Part shown: one piece after another, positions 58,692 to 64,000 of the stretch | Numbering within the stretch: the first letter of the stretch is position 1 | Layout: the number at the start of each line of letters is the position of its first letter | Source of the DNA: a virus | Virus record (IMG/VR): IMGVR_UViG_3300044631_002636 | Location: 1-64,000 of that record | Direction: 5' to 3' (one strand) | DNA length: 64,000 bases | Made by a program: the position numbers and the translations under genes | The notes under the pieces: model-generated | Told to the model about the DNA's origin: nothing | The model's database searches: none | The model's input: only the letters and a program-made list of their open reading frames with translations

Positions 58692-59520
58692 AGGTTACAT
58701 CAAATTTGAATACTTTAGTAAGGGTGTTCCTCCTTACTATAGCAAAAATTCATTTCCAGAACTTCTTGATGATGAGAGTATTGTCATTCAGACACCTAAC
58801 ATTGAGATGAATTATCATCAGTATTTTGGACTGTTCAGAAAGTTCTTGATGTCTGTTGGTTTCAGTGAAAAGAACATTATGCAGGGTGCCTGTAATCTCG
58901 CATTCAATGAAATGAATGATGAGAAAACCATGCGTGAAGTTGCTGAAGAATATGAACTGATTATGTCAGAACAACTTCCTGACATCATTGAAGATCGTAA
59001 AAAGTTGGATAATGAATGGATTGAAAAAAATAATCCACATTGGGAAGAAAGATATTGGGCAGTTTATCATAAACTGGTATCTCTTGAAAATGAAAAAAGG
59101 GCAAATGATACCATGCCTTCATTAGGACATAGTGATATAGAAGCACTGAAATATACTGACGCTGAAATGGATGCAATGTGCGACAAAGCGGCATCTGACG
59201 AAGAAAAGCAAAAGTGTCATGAGTATAATCTGCGTGAAGCAGAATATTATATGACCACTCCTGATCAGGAACCCATCACTGAAAAAGTAAAGCGTGGTTA
59301 TGATTACTGGGAAGAGGACATCTCCAACAAAGATATGTGGGATCAGGGTATGATGAAAGTCACTACTAATGAACCCGCTAAAGCATGGAATGGTCTTATT
59401 CCTGGATCTATTGAGGCAAGAGAAGCAGGATGTATCTGCCCTATTCTTGATAATGAAGAAATGCCCGATGATAAAAAATGGATTGACGTCGAGTGTTCAA
59501 TTCACGGAAGGCAAAAATGA
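58681..59520 (+). CDS. Hypothetical protein, largest of the small-gene block
   Basis: A 279-residue acidic helical protein. Residues 1-40 are a beta region (GYIKFEYFSKGVPPYYSKNSFPELLDD), then an alpha region with EEYELIMSEQLPDI and KWEERYWAVYHKL..., and a C-terminal Cys/His set (GCICPILDN...VECSIHGRQK). The last C.C...C..H set could bind zinc. The ATG at 58681 overlaps the previous gene; a TTG-type start at 58669 is possible. No family recognised. Confidence 0.65.
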   Translation: MATEGYIKFEYFSKGVPPYYSKNSFPELLDDESIVIQTPNIEMNYHQYFGLFRKFLMSVGFSEKNIMQGACNLAFNEMNDEKTMREVAEEYELIMSEQLPDIIEDRKKLDNEWIEKNNPHWEERYWAVYHKLVSLENEKRANDTMPSLGHSDIEALKYTDAEMDAMCDKAASDEEKQKCHEYNLREAEYYMTTPDQEPITEKVKRGYDYWEEDISNKDMWDQGMMKVTTNEPAKAWNGLIPGSIEAREAGCICPILDNEEMPDDKKWIDVECSIHGRQK

Positions 59521-59735
59521 TTAACAAAAGGGTCAGTGATCAAAATCTTGAAGTAAAACCTTTTCATGAAACTTTCCCATATGCCTTAGAATGGTTTATA
59601 AAGGACGGAAAGAAAAAACTACAACACAACGCATATTTTCCATACGATGACTACCGAGACAACTACGCAAGAAAACTCAAAGGAACTGGAGCAATTGGGA
59701 TCCGAAGATTTAAAACAAAAAGGAGAACTGATTGA
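59517..59735 (+). CDS. Small basic hypothetical protein
   Basis: A 72-residue basic protein (VKPFHETFPYALEWFIKDGKKKLQHNAYFPYDDYRDNYARK). The ATG at 59517 overlaps the previous stop (ATGA). Its 3' third overlaps the next gene by 89 nt in another frame, and both readings look protein-like. Confidence 0.5.
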   Translation: MINKRVSDQNLEVKPFHETFPYALEWFIKDGKKKLQHNAYFPYDDYRDNYARKLKGTGAIGIRRFKTKRRTD

Positions 59736-59922
59736 CAATTGCTTTTATATTGAACAAAAAAAGTATGGACTTTGGTACTCGGTTGACACTGATGGGAAGG
59801 GACTTATCACATCTCTCACTAAAGAGCAATGTATTTCAGCAACCCGTTTTTACCTTAAAGGGCGGCAGGAAGGTTTCTCTGAATCCAAAACTTATGAGGG
59901 GAAAGTTGGAGGAAAACTATGA
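59647..59922 (+). CDS. Conserved cyanophage-type hypothetical protein
   Basis: A 91-residue protein. LIDNCFYIEQKKYGLWYSVDTDGKGLITSLTKEQCISATRFYLKGRQEGF forms a compact beta-alpha pattern known to me from small cyanophage proteins without function. The N-terminal 25 residues (TTETTTQENSKELEQ) overlap the previous gene; a start inside 59725 would avoid overlap but cut the conserved region. ATGA overlap with the dehydratase gene. Confidence 0.6.
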   Translation: MTTETTTQENSKELEQLGSEDLKQKGELIDNCFYIEQKKYGLWYSVDTDGKGLITSLTKEQCISATRFYLKGRQEGFSESKTYEGKVGGKL

Positions 59923-60947
59923 GTAAACGTGTATTGGTAACTGGCGGTGCTGGTTTTATTGCCCATCATCTTATTGGTCAGATTCTAAAACTTACTGATT
60001 GGGAAGTTGTTAGTCTTGATCGTTTGGATTATAGTGGAAATCTAAACAGGCTTCATGATTTGCTTATGACGAATCATGATGAAGAAACACGTAAACGGGT
60101 AAAGATTGTCTTTCATGATCTGAAAGCAGAAATCAATCCACTGGTAAAAGCAAATATTGGAGAAGTTAATTACATTCTTCATCTTGCCGCAGGATCTCAT
60201 GTTGATCGCAGCATTCTTTATCCTATGGAGTTTGTTCTTGATAATGTTGTGGGAACCTGCAATATTCTTGAATATGCAAGAACTCAAGACAATCTTGAGA
60301 GATTTGTATATTTCAGTACTGATGAAGTATTTGGACCAGCACCAGATGGTATTAAGTTTGAAGAAAATGATAGGTACAATTCAACAAATCCTTATAGTGC
60401 AACAAAAGCAGGTGGAGAAGAATTAGCAGTAGCGTATCACAACACATATAATCTACCCGTCTATATTACCCATACAATGAATGTATTTGGGCAGAGACAA
60501 CATCCTGAAAAATATATTCCAATGTGTATTCGTAAGGTGCGTGATGGTGAAGTTGTCACTATTCATAGCGACTCTACAAAAACAGTACCTGGATCAAGGC
60601 ATTATATTCATGCAGAGGATGTTGCGTCTGCTATTATGTTTCTAATAAACAAAACTGAAATTACACAAAATGTTTGGGGAGGTGCAAAGTGCCCCAAGTT
60701 TAATATTGTTGGATCTGAGGAACTTAATAATCTTGAACTTGCGCGTATTATTGCTGAAGTTCAAGATAAAGAACTTAAGTATCAATTTGTAGATTTTCAT
60801 TCTTCACGTCCTGGTCATGATTTGCGTTATGCACTTGATGGTGATAAAATGAAAGTTATGGGGTGGGTTCCTAAAAAATCAGTTAAAGAACGCATTTCAG
60901 AAGTTGTAAACTGGACTCTTAAAAACGATAGGTGGATTGAATTATGA
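59919..60947 (+). CDS. NDP-sugar 4,6-dehydratase (RmlB-like extended SDR)
   Basis: A 342-residue extended short-chain dehydrogenase. T8-G-G-A-G-F-I14 binds NAD; LHLAAGSHVDRSI is the second NAD contact; STDEVFG near 133 carries the Thr-Asp-Glu of 4,6-dehydratases; YSATKAG near 159 gives the catalytic Tyr and Lys. It converts an NDP-glucose (dTDP- or similar) to the 4-keto-6-deoxy sugar, the entry to deoxysugars such as rhamnose. It could feed the glycan operon at 36.7-45.8 kb with donor sugars. Coupled to neighbours by 4-nt overlaps. Confidence 0.88.
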   Translation: MSKRVLVTGGAGFIAHHLIGQILKLTDWEVVSLDRLDYSGNLNRLHDLLMTNHDEETRKRVKIVFHDLKAEINPLVKANIGEVNYILHLAAGSHVDRSILYPMEFVLDNVVGTCNILEYARTQDNLERFVYFSTDEVFGPAPDGIKFEENDRYNSTNPYSATKAGGEELAVAYHNTYNLPVYITHTMNVFGQRQHPEKYIPMCIRKVRDGEVVTIHSDSTKTVPGSRHYIHAEDVASAIMFLINKTEITQNVWGGAKCPKFNIVGSEELNNLELARIIAEVQDKELKYQFVDFHSSRPGHDLRYALDGDKMKVMGWVPKKSVKERISEVVNWTLKNDRWIEL

Positions 60948-61087
60948 CAACAAGAACTTATGTAACTAAATCTGGGGATACATATGAATGGGAAGAGACT
61001 CCAGAAGTTTTGGAGGCTCTTAAAAATTTGCATCAGACATATGGAAATACTAACGGGCAATCAGAGAGTCCTAAGGCAAAAATCTAA
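60944..61087 (+). CDS. Small hypothetical protein
   Basis: A 47-residue protein (TTRTYVTKSGDTYEWEETPEVLEALKNLHQTYGNT), coupled by ATGA to the dehydratase gene and overlapping the deformylase gene by 47 nt. Unknown function. Confidence 0.55.
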   Translation: MTTRTYVTKSGDTYEWEETPEVLEALKNLHQTYGNTNGQSESPKAKI

Positions 61088-61472
61088 AAGAATTTCAAAG
61101 GTTGATGATAGTATAAGAACAATTTGTTCATCAATGGTTGAAGTAATGCTTTCCTCTGGAGGAATAGGTCTTGCAGGAAATCAAGTAGGAATTTTAAAAC
61201 GTATAATCATTATTCTTCACGAAGATGTTCCAATTGTAATGATAAATCCAGAAATTGTTAAAATTTCTGAAGAATTTGAATATGGAAATGAAGGTTGTTT
61301 ATCAATTCCAGAAACATACATTGATCTTAAAAGACACAAAGAGGTTGTAGTAAAGTATAGAGATACAAAAGGAAAACCTCATTTTGAGACTTATAGTGGA
61401 TTAAGTGCAAGGATCGTTCAACATGAAATAGAGCATCTTGATGGTATATTAATGACTGATCATATAGAGTAA
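61041..61472 (+). CDS. def: Peptide deformylase
   Basis: A 143-residue enzyme. Three family motifs are present: GIGLAGNQ at 41-48, EGCLSIPE near 83, and QHEIEH near 128; the metal ligands are Cys of motif 2 and both His of HExxH. It removes the N-formyl group from nascent proteins. Phage-encoded deformylase is known from cyanophages, where it is thought to speed maturation of photosystem proteins. ATG at 61041 gives the usual EILTG..RVLRQKSK start; the longer version overlaps more of the preceding gene. The short C-terminus is typical for phage forms. Confidence 0.9.
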   Translation: MEILTGNQRVLRQKSKRISKVDDSIRTICSSMVEVMLSSGGIGLAGNQVGILKRIIIILHEDVPIVMINPEIVKISEEFEYGNEGCLSIPETYIDLKRHKEVVVKYRDTKGKPHFETYSGLSARIVQHEIEHLDGILMTDHIE

Positions 61473-61476
61473 AGTA

Positions 61477-61498
61477 GACGCTTTTAAAAGTGGCACAC
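61477..61498 (+). repeat. Operon-end palindrome (degenerate copy)
   Basis: CTTTTAAAAG core (61481-61490) followed by TGGCACACAG, at the same place relative to the next promoter as the other copies. Confidence 0.45.
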
Positions 61499-61504
61499 AG
61501 GCGC

Positions 61505-61548
61505 TCCTGGATGGGTCTCAGTGAGTTTATAATATAGGGGTAGTCAAG
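61505..61548 (+). promoter_or_regulatory. Promoter TCCTGG-N17-TATAAT with conserved start region
   Basis: TCCTGG (61505-61510), TATAAT (61528-61533), then GGTAGTCAAG (61539-61548) 11 nt from the start of the -10 box, matching the 55447 promoter box for box. Confidence 0.8.
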
Positions 61549-61555
61549 AAAACCA

Positions 61556-61747
61556 ATGACTGTTTCATTTCCTTCTCGGGCACATCACGTTGCTGCTCTC
61601 TACGATGCATGTAAACTGATTATTGATACTTACTGCAATACTGACATGTTTGATCTTTATGAAGATCATAAACTTAATGATCCTTATGTACTGCAAGTAA
61701 CATGCCGTGAAATTTTGAATCTTATCGCTGAAGGTGAAATCAAATGA
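61556..61747 (+). CDS. Small hypothetical protein
   Basis: A 63-residue helical protein (SRAHHVAALYDACKLIIDTYCNTDMFDLYEDHKLNDPYVLQVTCREILNLIAEGE), first gene behind the conserved promoter at 61528. No family recognised; ATGA overlap with the next gene. Confidence 0.65.
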   Translation: MTVSFPSRAHHVAALYDACKLIIDTYCNTDMFDLYEDHKLNDPYVLQVTCREILNLIAEGEIK

Positions 61748-61920
61748 AACCCTATCCTCTTGGTGTTGACAATCCGTATGTTATTCGTGGTATGATTGGC
61801 ACATCACGTTGGGGATTGTATAGGCGCAATCCTTTCCAAAAGATTGCTGAGTTTGCTTCTGAATTTCAAGCATACGATGCCCGACGAGCAATTCTAAAAT
61901 CAGAAGGATATGATGTATGA
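61744..61920 (+). CDS. Small basic hypothetical protein
   Basis: A 58-residue basic protein (VDNPYVIRGMIGTSRWGLYRRNPFQKIAEFASEFQAYDARRAIL) with Arg/Trp-rich centre and a C-terminal helix. ATGA-coupled on both sides. Unknown function. Confidence 0.6.
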   Translation: MKPYPLGVDNPYVIRGMIGTSRWGLYRRNPFQKIAEFASEFQAYDARRAILKSEGYDV

Positions 61921-62072
61921 TAGACAAAAAGCACCCAGCATATGAAATATATGTTCAATACTTTCAAAAAGAACCAGATGAAAAAGATGAAGACTGGCAA
62001 ACTTTTAAATTAAACTTTGATGTTGGTGTTGAATCTGCTAAAAACTTTTTGAAATTTGGAGAAGAATCTTGA
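61917..62072 (+). CDS. Small acidic hypothetical protein
   Basis: A 51-residue acidic protein (HPAYEIYVQYFQKEPDEKDEDWQTFKLNFDVGVESAKNFLKFG), coupled to the preceding gene. Unknown function. Confidence 0.55.
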   Translation: MIDKKHPAYEIYVQYFQKEPDEKDEDWQTFKLNFDVGVESAKNFLKFGEES

Positions 62073-62194
62073 TTACTTTCCTTTTTGCTTTCACTGGATC
62101 TATGATTGGTGGAATATTCATCAATTATGTGCTCAATGCAAATAGTCCCAATTGGGAAGAACCAATTTCCACAAAACCGAAGGAAAAAAGTTGA
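62069..62194 (+). CDS. Small membrane peptide (TTG start)
   Basis: A 41-residue frame with one hydrophobic helix (ITFLFAFTGSMIGGIFINYVL) and a polar tail. A TTG start at 62069 gives the TTGA overlap with the previous stop; an ATG at 62102 would truncate the helix. The stop overlaps the ATG of the next gene (TGATG). Confidence 0.45.
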   Translation: MITFLFAFTGSMIGGIFINYVLNANSPNWEEPISTKPKEKS

Positions 62195-62385
62195 TGACTG
62201 ACACTACCGTTAATGTTCATACTCTCATTTCTTTAAATGAGAATGAACTACAAATTCTTCTATCTGCACTGAATAGTCTTGATAAAAGAAATGAAAATAC
62301 CCTTACAAATCAATATGGATCTGTAAGTTCCCTTTATAATAAACTTTTCACAAAACAAGAACATCTGAATTACGTTAAGATTTGA
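62194..62385 (+). CDS. Small hypothetical protein
   Basis: A 63-residue protein (NVHTLISLNENELQILLSALNSLDKRNENTLTNQYGSVSSLYNKL). The ATG at 62194 is coupled to the membrane peptide before it; a longer in-frame start at 62152 lies inside that peptide gene. Unknown function. Confidence 0.6.
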   Translation: MTDTTVNVHTLISLNENELQILLSALNSLDKRNENTLTNQYGSVSSLYNKLFTKQEHLNYVKI

Positions 62386-62388
62386 ATT

Positions 62389-62796
62389 ATGACTCGTTAT
62401 AATGATCCCAACACTCCTGTTGCTATTGCTCTTGGTGGTGGAGTTGTAGTTGTTGTTGCTCTGTTATTCTTTGGTGGACCACTCTATAATGTGTGGCAAC
62501 AATCTCTTGCTGGTAAAGCAGAACTGCAGAAGGCAGAATATACTCGCCAGGTAGCAGTTCTTGAAGCTCAGGCAAAGAAAGATTCAGCACAACAACTTGC
62601 TGATGCTGAAATTATCCGTGCTACTGGTGTTGCTAAAGCAAACCAAATCATCGGTGATTCGCTGAAAGATAACCGTGAGTATCTTCAGTATCTGTATATC
62701 ACTGGTTTGGAAGATGGCAGTAAGAATGGTAACGTGACCATCTATGTTCCCACAGAAGGTGGAATGCCCGTCCCTACTCTCCAAATGAACAAATGA
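62389..62796 (+). CDS. SPFH/prohibitin tail-like membrane protein
   Basis: A 135-residue protein: one N-terminal transmembrane helix (VAIALGGGVVVVVALLFF), then a charged coiled coil (GKAELQKAEYTRQVAVLEAQAKKDSAQQLADAEIIRATGVAKANQIIGDSL) and YLYITGLEDG...VTIYVPTEGGMPVP. The latter two parts match the C-terminal region of SPFH/prohibitin-type proteins (HflK/HflC), while the SPFH core itself is missing. It may interfere with the host FtsH/HflKC complex, for example protecting photosystem proteins from turnover; inference. Good codon use. Confidence 0.7.
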   Translation: MTRYNDPNTPVAIALGGGVVVVVALLFFGGPLYNVWQQSLAGKAELQKAEYTRQVAVLEAQAKKDSAQQLADAEIIRATGVAKANQIIGDSLKDNREYLQYLYITGLEDGSKNGNVTIYVPTEGGMPVPTLQMNK

Positions 62797-63014
62797 ATCG
62801 TAAGTATGTTATCGCTGGATTGATTGGATTCTTATCTATTATTGGTTGGAATGTATTTTTAATCCAGCGTGATGACAATCTTTACAAATCATATTATAAA
62901 CAACAAGCAATGGAAAATCTTAAGAGTTCACCAAGTTCTGAAATTGGTTATTCTGCAAAAGAAAAGTTCTGCAAATCTCAAGCAAAATGGCATTCTGATT
63001 GTAATGTTGAATAA
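62793..63014 (+). CDS. Small membrane protein
   Basis: A 73-residue protein with an N-terminal transmembrane helix (YVIAGLIGFLSIIGWNVFLI) and a polar tail with two Cys (KEKFCKSQAKWHSDCNVE) that could form a disulfide if the tail is periplasmic. ATGA-coupled to the SPFH-like gene and perhaps its partner. Confidence 0.6.
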   Translation: MNRKYVIAGLIGFLSIIGWNVFLIQRDDNLYKSYYKQQAMENLKSSPSSEIGYSAKEKFCKSQAKWHSDCNVE

Positions 63015-63031
63015 CTAAAGAACATGATCAA

Positions 63032-63053
63032 GTGACACTTGAAAAACTGGCAC
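63032..63053 (+). repeat. Operon-end palindrome (imperfect copy)
   Basis: GTGACACTT (63032-63040) and AACTGGCAC (63045-63053), two mismatches from a perfect inverted repeat; same family as 54845. Confidence 0.55.
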
Positions 63054-63079
63054 ACCTTCTATTGTGGAGGGTGTGTTTT
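63051..63079 (+). terminator. Intrinsic terminator
   Basis: CACACCTTC and GAGGGTGTG form a 9-bp stem (one T-G pair) with a 7-nt loop, followed by TTTT (63076-63079). Confidence 0.75.
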
Positions 63080-63104
63080 GCTCTATACTATAAAGGTAGT
63101 CAAG
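63062..63104 (+). promoter_or_regulatory. Promoter TTGTGG-N16-TATACT with conserved start region
   Basis: TATACT (63084-63089) followed by GGTAGTCAAG (63095-63104), again 11 nt from the start of the -10 box. The weak -35 TTGTGG lies in the loop of the terminator hairpin. Confidence 0.7.
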
Positions 63105-63116
63105 GGAACGCCTCAA

Positions 63117-63251
63117 ATGCTTGAAGAGATCCAAGACATGCCTGGTGAAATCTTCGACATCTCTGATGAAGATCTTGAAGAAATGGCAAAAGTATTTGCT
63201 ATGACTGAAGAAGAATATTACTATTATTGGAATCCTGAGACAGTTTCTTAA
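63117..63251 (+). CDS. Small acidic hypothetical protein
   Basis: A 44-residue, strongly acidic protein (EEIQDMPGEIFDISDEDLEEMAKVFAMTEEEYYYYWNPE). The ATG at 63117 is behind the promoter; the longer frame begins before it. Acidity suggests a binding or mimic role, without further evidence. Confidence 0.6.
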   Translation: MLEEIQDMPGEIFDISDEDLEEMAKVFAMTEEEYYYYWNPETVS

Positions 63252-63252
63252 A

Positions 63253-63435
63253 ATGAACTACTTGTGTTTGGTTGATGGTGTTGTAGAATATGGCAGCACC
63301 GATCTTGATGACTTTGATCATTACCGATTGGTTTATGCCGAAGAACACCGAGATGCTAATGTCCAGTATCTTACTCTAACTGACGAAGAGTATGATGCTA
63401 TGTTCCCTGTAGAAGAAGAATTGGAGGAAGAATGA
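63253..63435 (+). CDS. Small acidic hypothetical protein
   Basis: A 60-residue acidic protein (YLCLVDGVVEYGSTDLDDFDHYRLVYAEEHRDANVQYLTLTDEEYDAMFP) with a small beta-alpha pattern and an acidic C-terminal run. One nt after the previous gene, 4-nt overlap with the next. Confidence 0.65.
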   Translation: MNYLCLVDGVVEYGSTDLDDFDHYRLVYAEEHRDANVQYLTLTDEEYDAMFPVEEELEEE

Positions 63436-63719
63436 GTTTCACAAAGACCATTTCAACTGTTGCTGCCCTTGCGAGTATTTTTGCTGCTGCTGCTGCTGGA
63501 TGGAAACTTACTGAAGCAAGCTCACAACAATCATCAACTGAATTAGATCAGAAACTGATCCAACTGGATCAGAAACTCGAAGACCTTTCCAAACCAGCAC
63601 CCGTGACGCTGCCTGAGACCGCCCCAGAAGCGTCTGTGCTGACCCCAGAACCTCAAACTACCACACTGCCACCTGTGGCACCCCCTGCACCGCCTGTGAC
63701 GACGGAGGAGCAACCATGA
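63432..63719 (+). CDS. Exported or membrane-anchored proline-rich protein
   Basis: A 95-residue protein: a hydrophobic N-terminal helix (TVAALASIFAAAAAGWKLTEA) that may be a signal anchor, a short coiled coil (STELDQKLIQLDQKLEDL) and a Pro/Thr-rich tail (TTTLPPVAPPAPPVTTEEQ). A Rz- or spanin-like elongated periplasmic shape is conceivable, but there is no lysis gene nearby in the window. Confidence 0.6.
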   Translation: MSFTKTISTVAALASIFAAAAAGWKLTEASSQQSSTELDQKLIQLDQKLEDLSKPAPVTLPETAPEASVLTPEPQTTTLPPVAPPAPPVTTEEQP

Positions 63720-64000
63720 GCGGAGGCCACTTTGGAGATTGTGGTTACGATTACTACAAGGTATCACAGTTTGCTGATGAGTTGGAAGAAGAAATCCTCA
63801 ACAACGGTAAAGTAAAAGATGATAGTGGATACTATGGTGAGAAATGGTATCCTAACCATGATCCTGATGTAATTGAGTATCTGAAAGAACAACTGCCCAA
63901 AATGCGTAAGATGTCAGAGATTATGCGTCACATTGATTATCTGTATAGTGGTGATCATGGTGATGATAGTTTCATAGAGCGTGTGAAAGAAGTAGAAGAG
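63716..64000 (+). CDS. Conserved hypothetical protein (3' truncated by window)
   Basis: The frame is open through the last base, so only 95 residues are visible (SGGHFGDCGYDYYKVSQFADELEEEI...). The SGGHF.D.GY.YYK...FADELE pattern is one that I know from small conserved phage proteins without function. ATGA overlap with the previous gene. Acidic, helical. Confidence 0.65.
   Translation, partial: MSGGHFGDCGYDYYKVSQFADELEEEILNNGKVKDDSGYYGEKWYPNHDPDVIEYLKEQLPKMRKMSEIMRHIDYLYSGDHGDDSFIERVKEVEE

Noticed and set aside
1-64000. Photosynthesis genes such as psbA or psbD
   Set aside because: None was seen on either strand; CP12-like and deformylase are the only host-metabolism-linked genes recognised.

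Overview
The window looks like about one third of the genome of a T4-like cyanophage (cyanomyovirus) infecting marine Synechococcus or Prochlorococcus. Reasons: a CP12-like Calvin-cycle regulator, a T4 gp27/gp5-like baseplate hub, very large cyanophage-type virion proteins, tail fibres carrying cyanophage-type GIGTTNP repeats and a peptidase S74 chaperone, a peptide deformylase, T4-late-type TATAAATA promoter boxes, and dozens of tiny overlapping genes. The sequence is AT-rich. Every gene I can support lies on the + strand.

Region 1 (1-10.1 kb) is the tail and baseplate hub: the 3' end of a large Gly-rich protein, a tail protein with SleB-like and M15-like wall-hydrolase domains, a gp27-like hub protein, the CP12-like gene, a gp5-like OB-fold spike protein, a separate beta-helix needle protein and two paralogous structural proteins. 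Region 2 (10.1-11.0 kb) is a regulatory junction with small genes, tRNA-Thr(UGU), tRNA-Leu(UAG), and a consensus sigma70 promoter firing into a terminator about 70 nt downstream (candidate small RNA).

Region 3 (11-36.7 kb, plus one gene at 40.5 kb) is the fibre and adhesin locus: two virion proteins of more than 1,700 residues (one with bizarre Trp/Tyr and Arg/Trp tracts), several fibres, fibre-assembly proteins, an alpha/beta-hydrolase, and four seven-repeat RCC1-like propeller proteins. Direct repeats flank two of the RCC1 genes. Region 4 (36.7-45.8 kb) is a tightly overlapping glycan-modification operon: TPR/GT-B glycosyltransferase, further glycosyltransferase-like proteins, a YkgJ-like Cys cluster protein, sulfotransferase, SAM methyltransferase, a GT2-methyltransferase fusion and a DUF6165 protein. 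Its position beside the adhesins suggests glycosylation or sulfation of virion fibres, or remodelling of the host surface.

Region 5 (45.8-51.4 kb) encodes a metallopeptidase, a 1,052-residue helicase/N6-adenine-methyltransferase resembling single-chain R-M enzymes, a truncated methyltransferase that ends before the catalytic NPPY motif, and a second SF2 helicase of visibly higher GC. Region 6 (51.4-64 kb) holds some forty small, mostly unrecognised, ATGA-coupled genes with an RmlB-like dehydratase, peptide deformylase and an SPFH-tail-like membrane protein. Operon boundaries in regions 5-6 carry a repeated punctuation unit: a GTGACA/TGTCAC palindrome, a GC hairpin, then a promoter. Four promoters of the window share TATAAT-N5-GGTARTCAAS with invariant spacing. 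Functions are read from motifs by eye; no database search was run.
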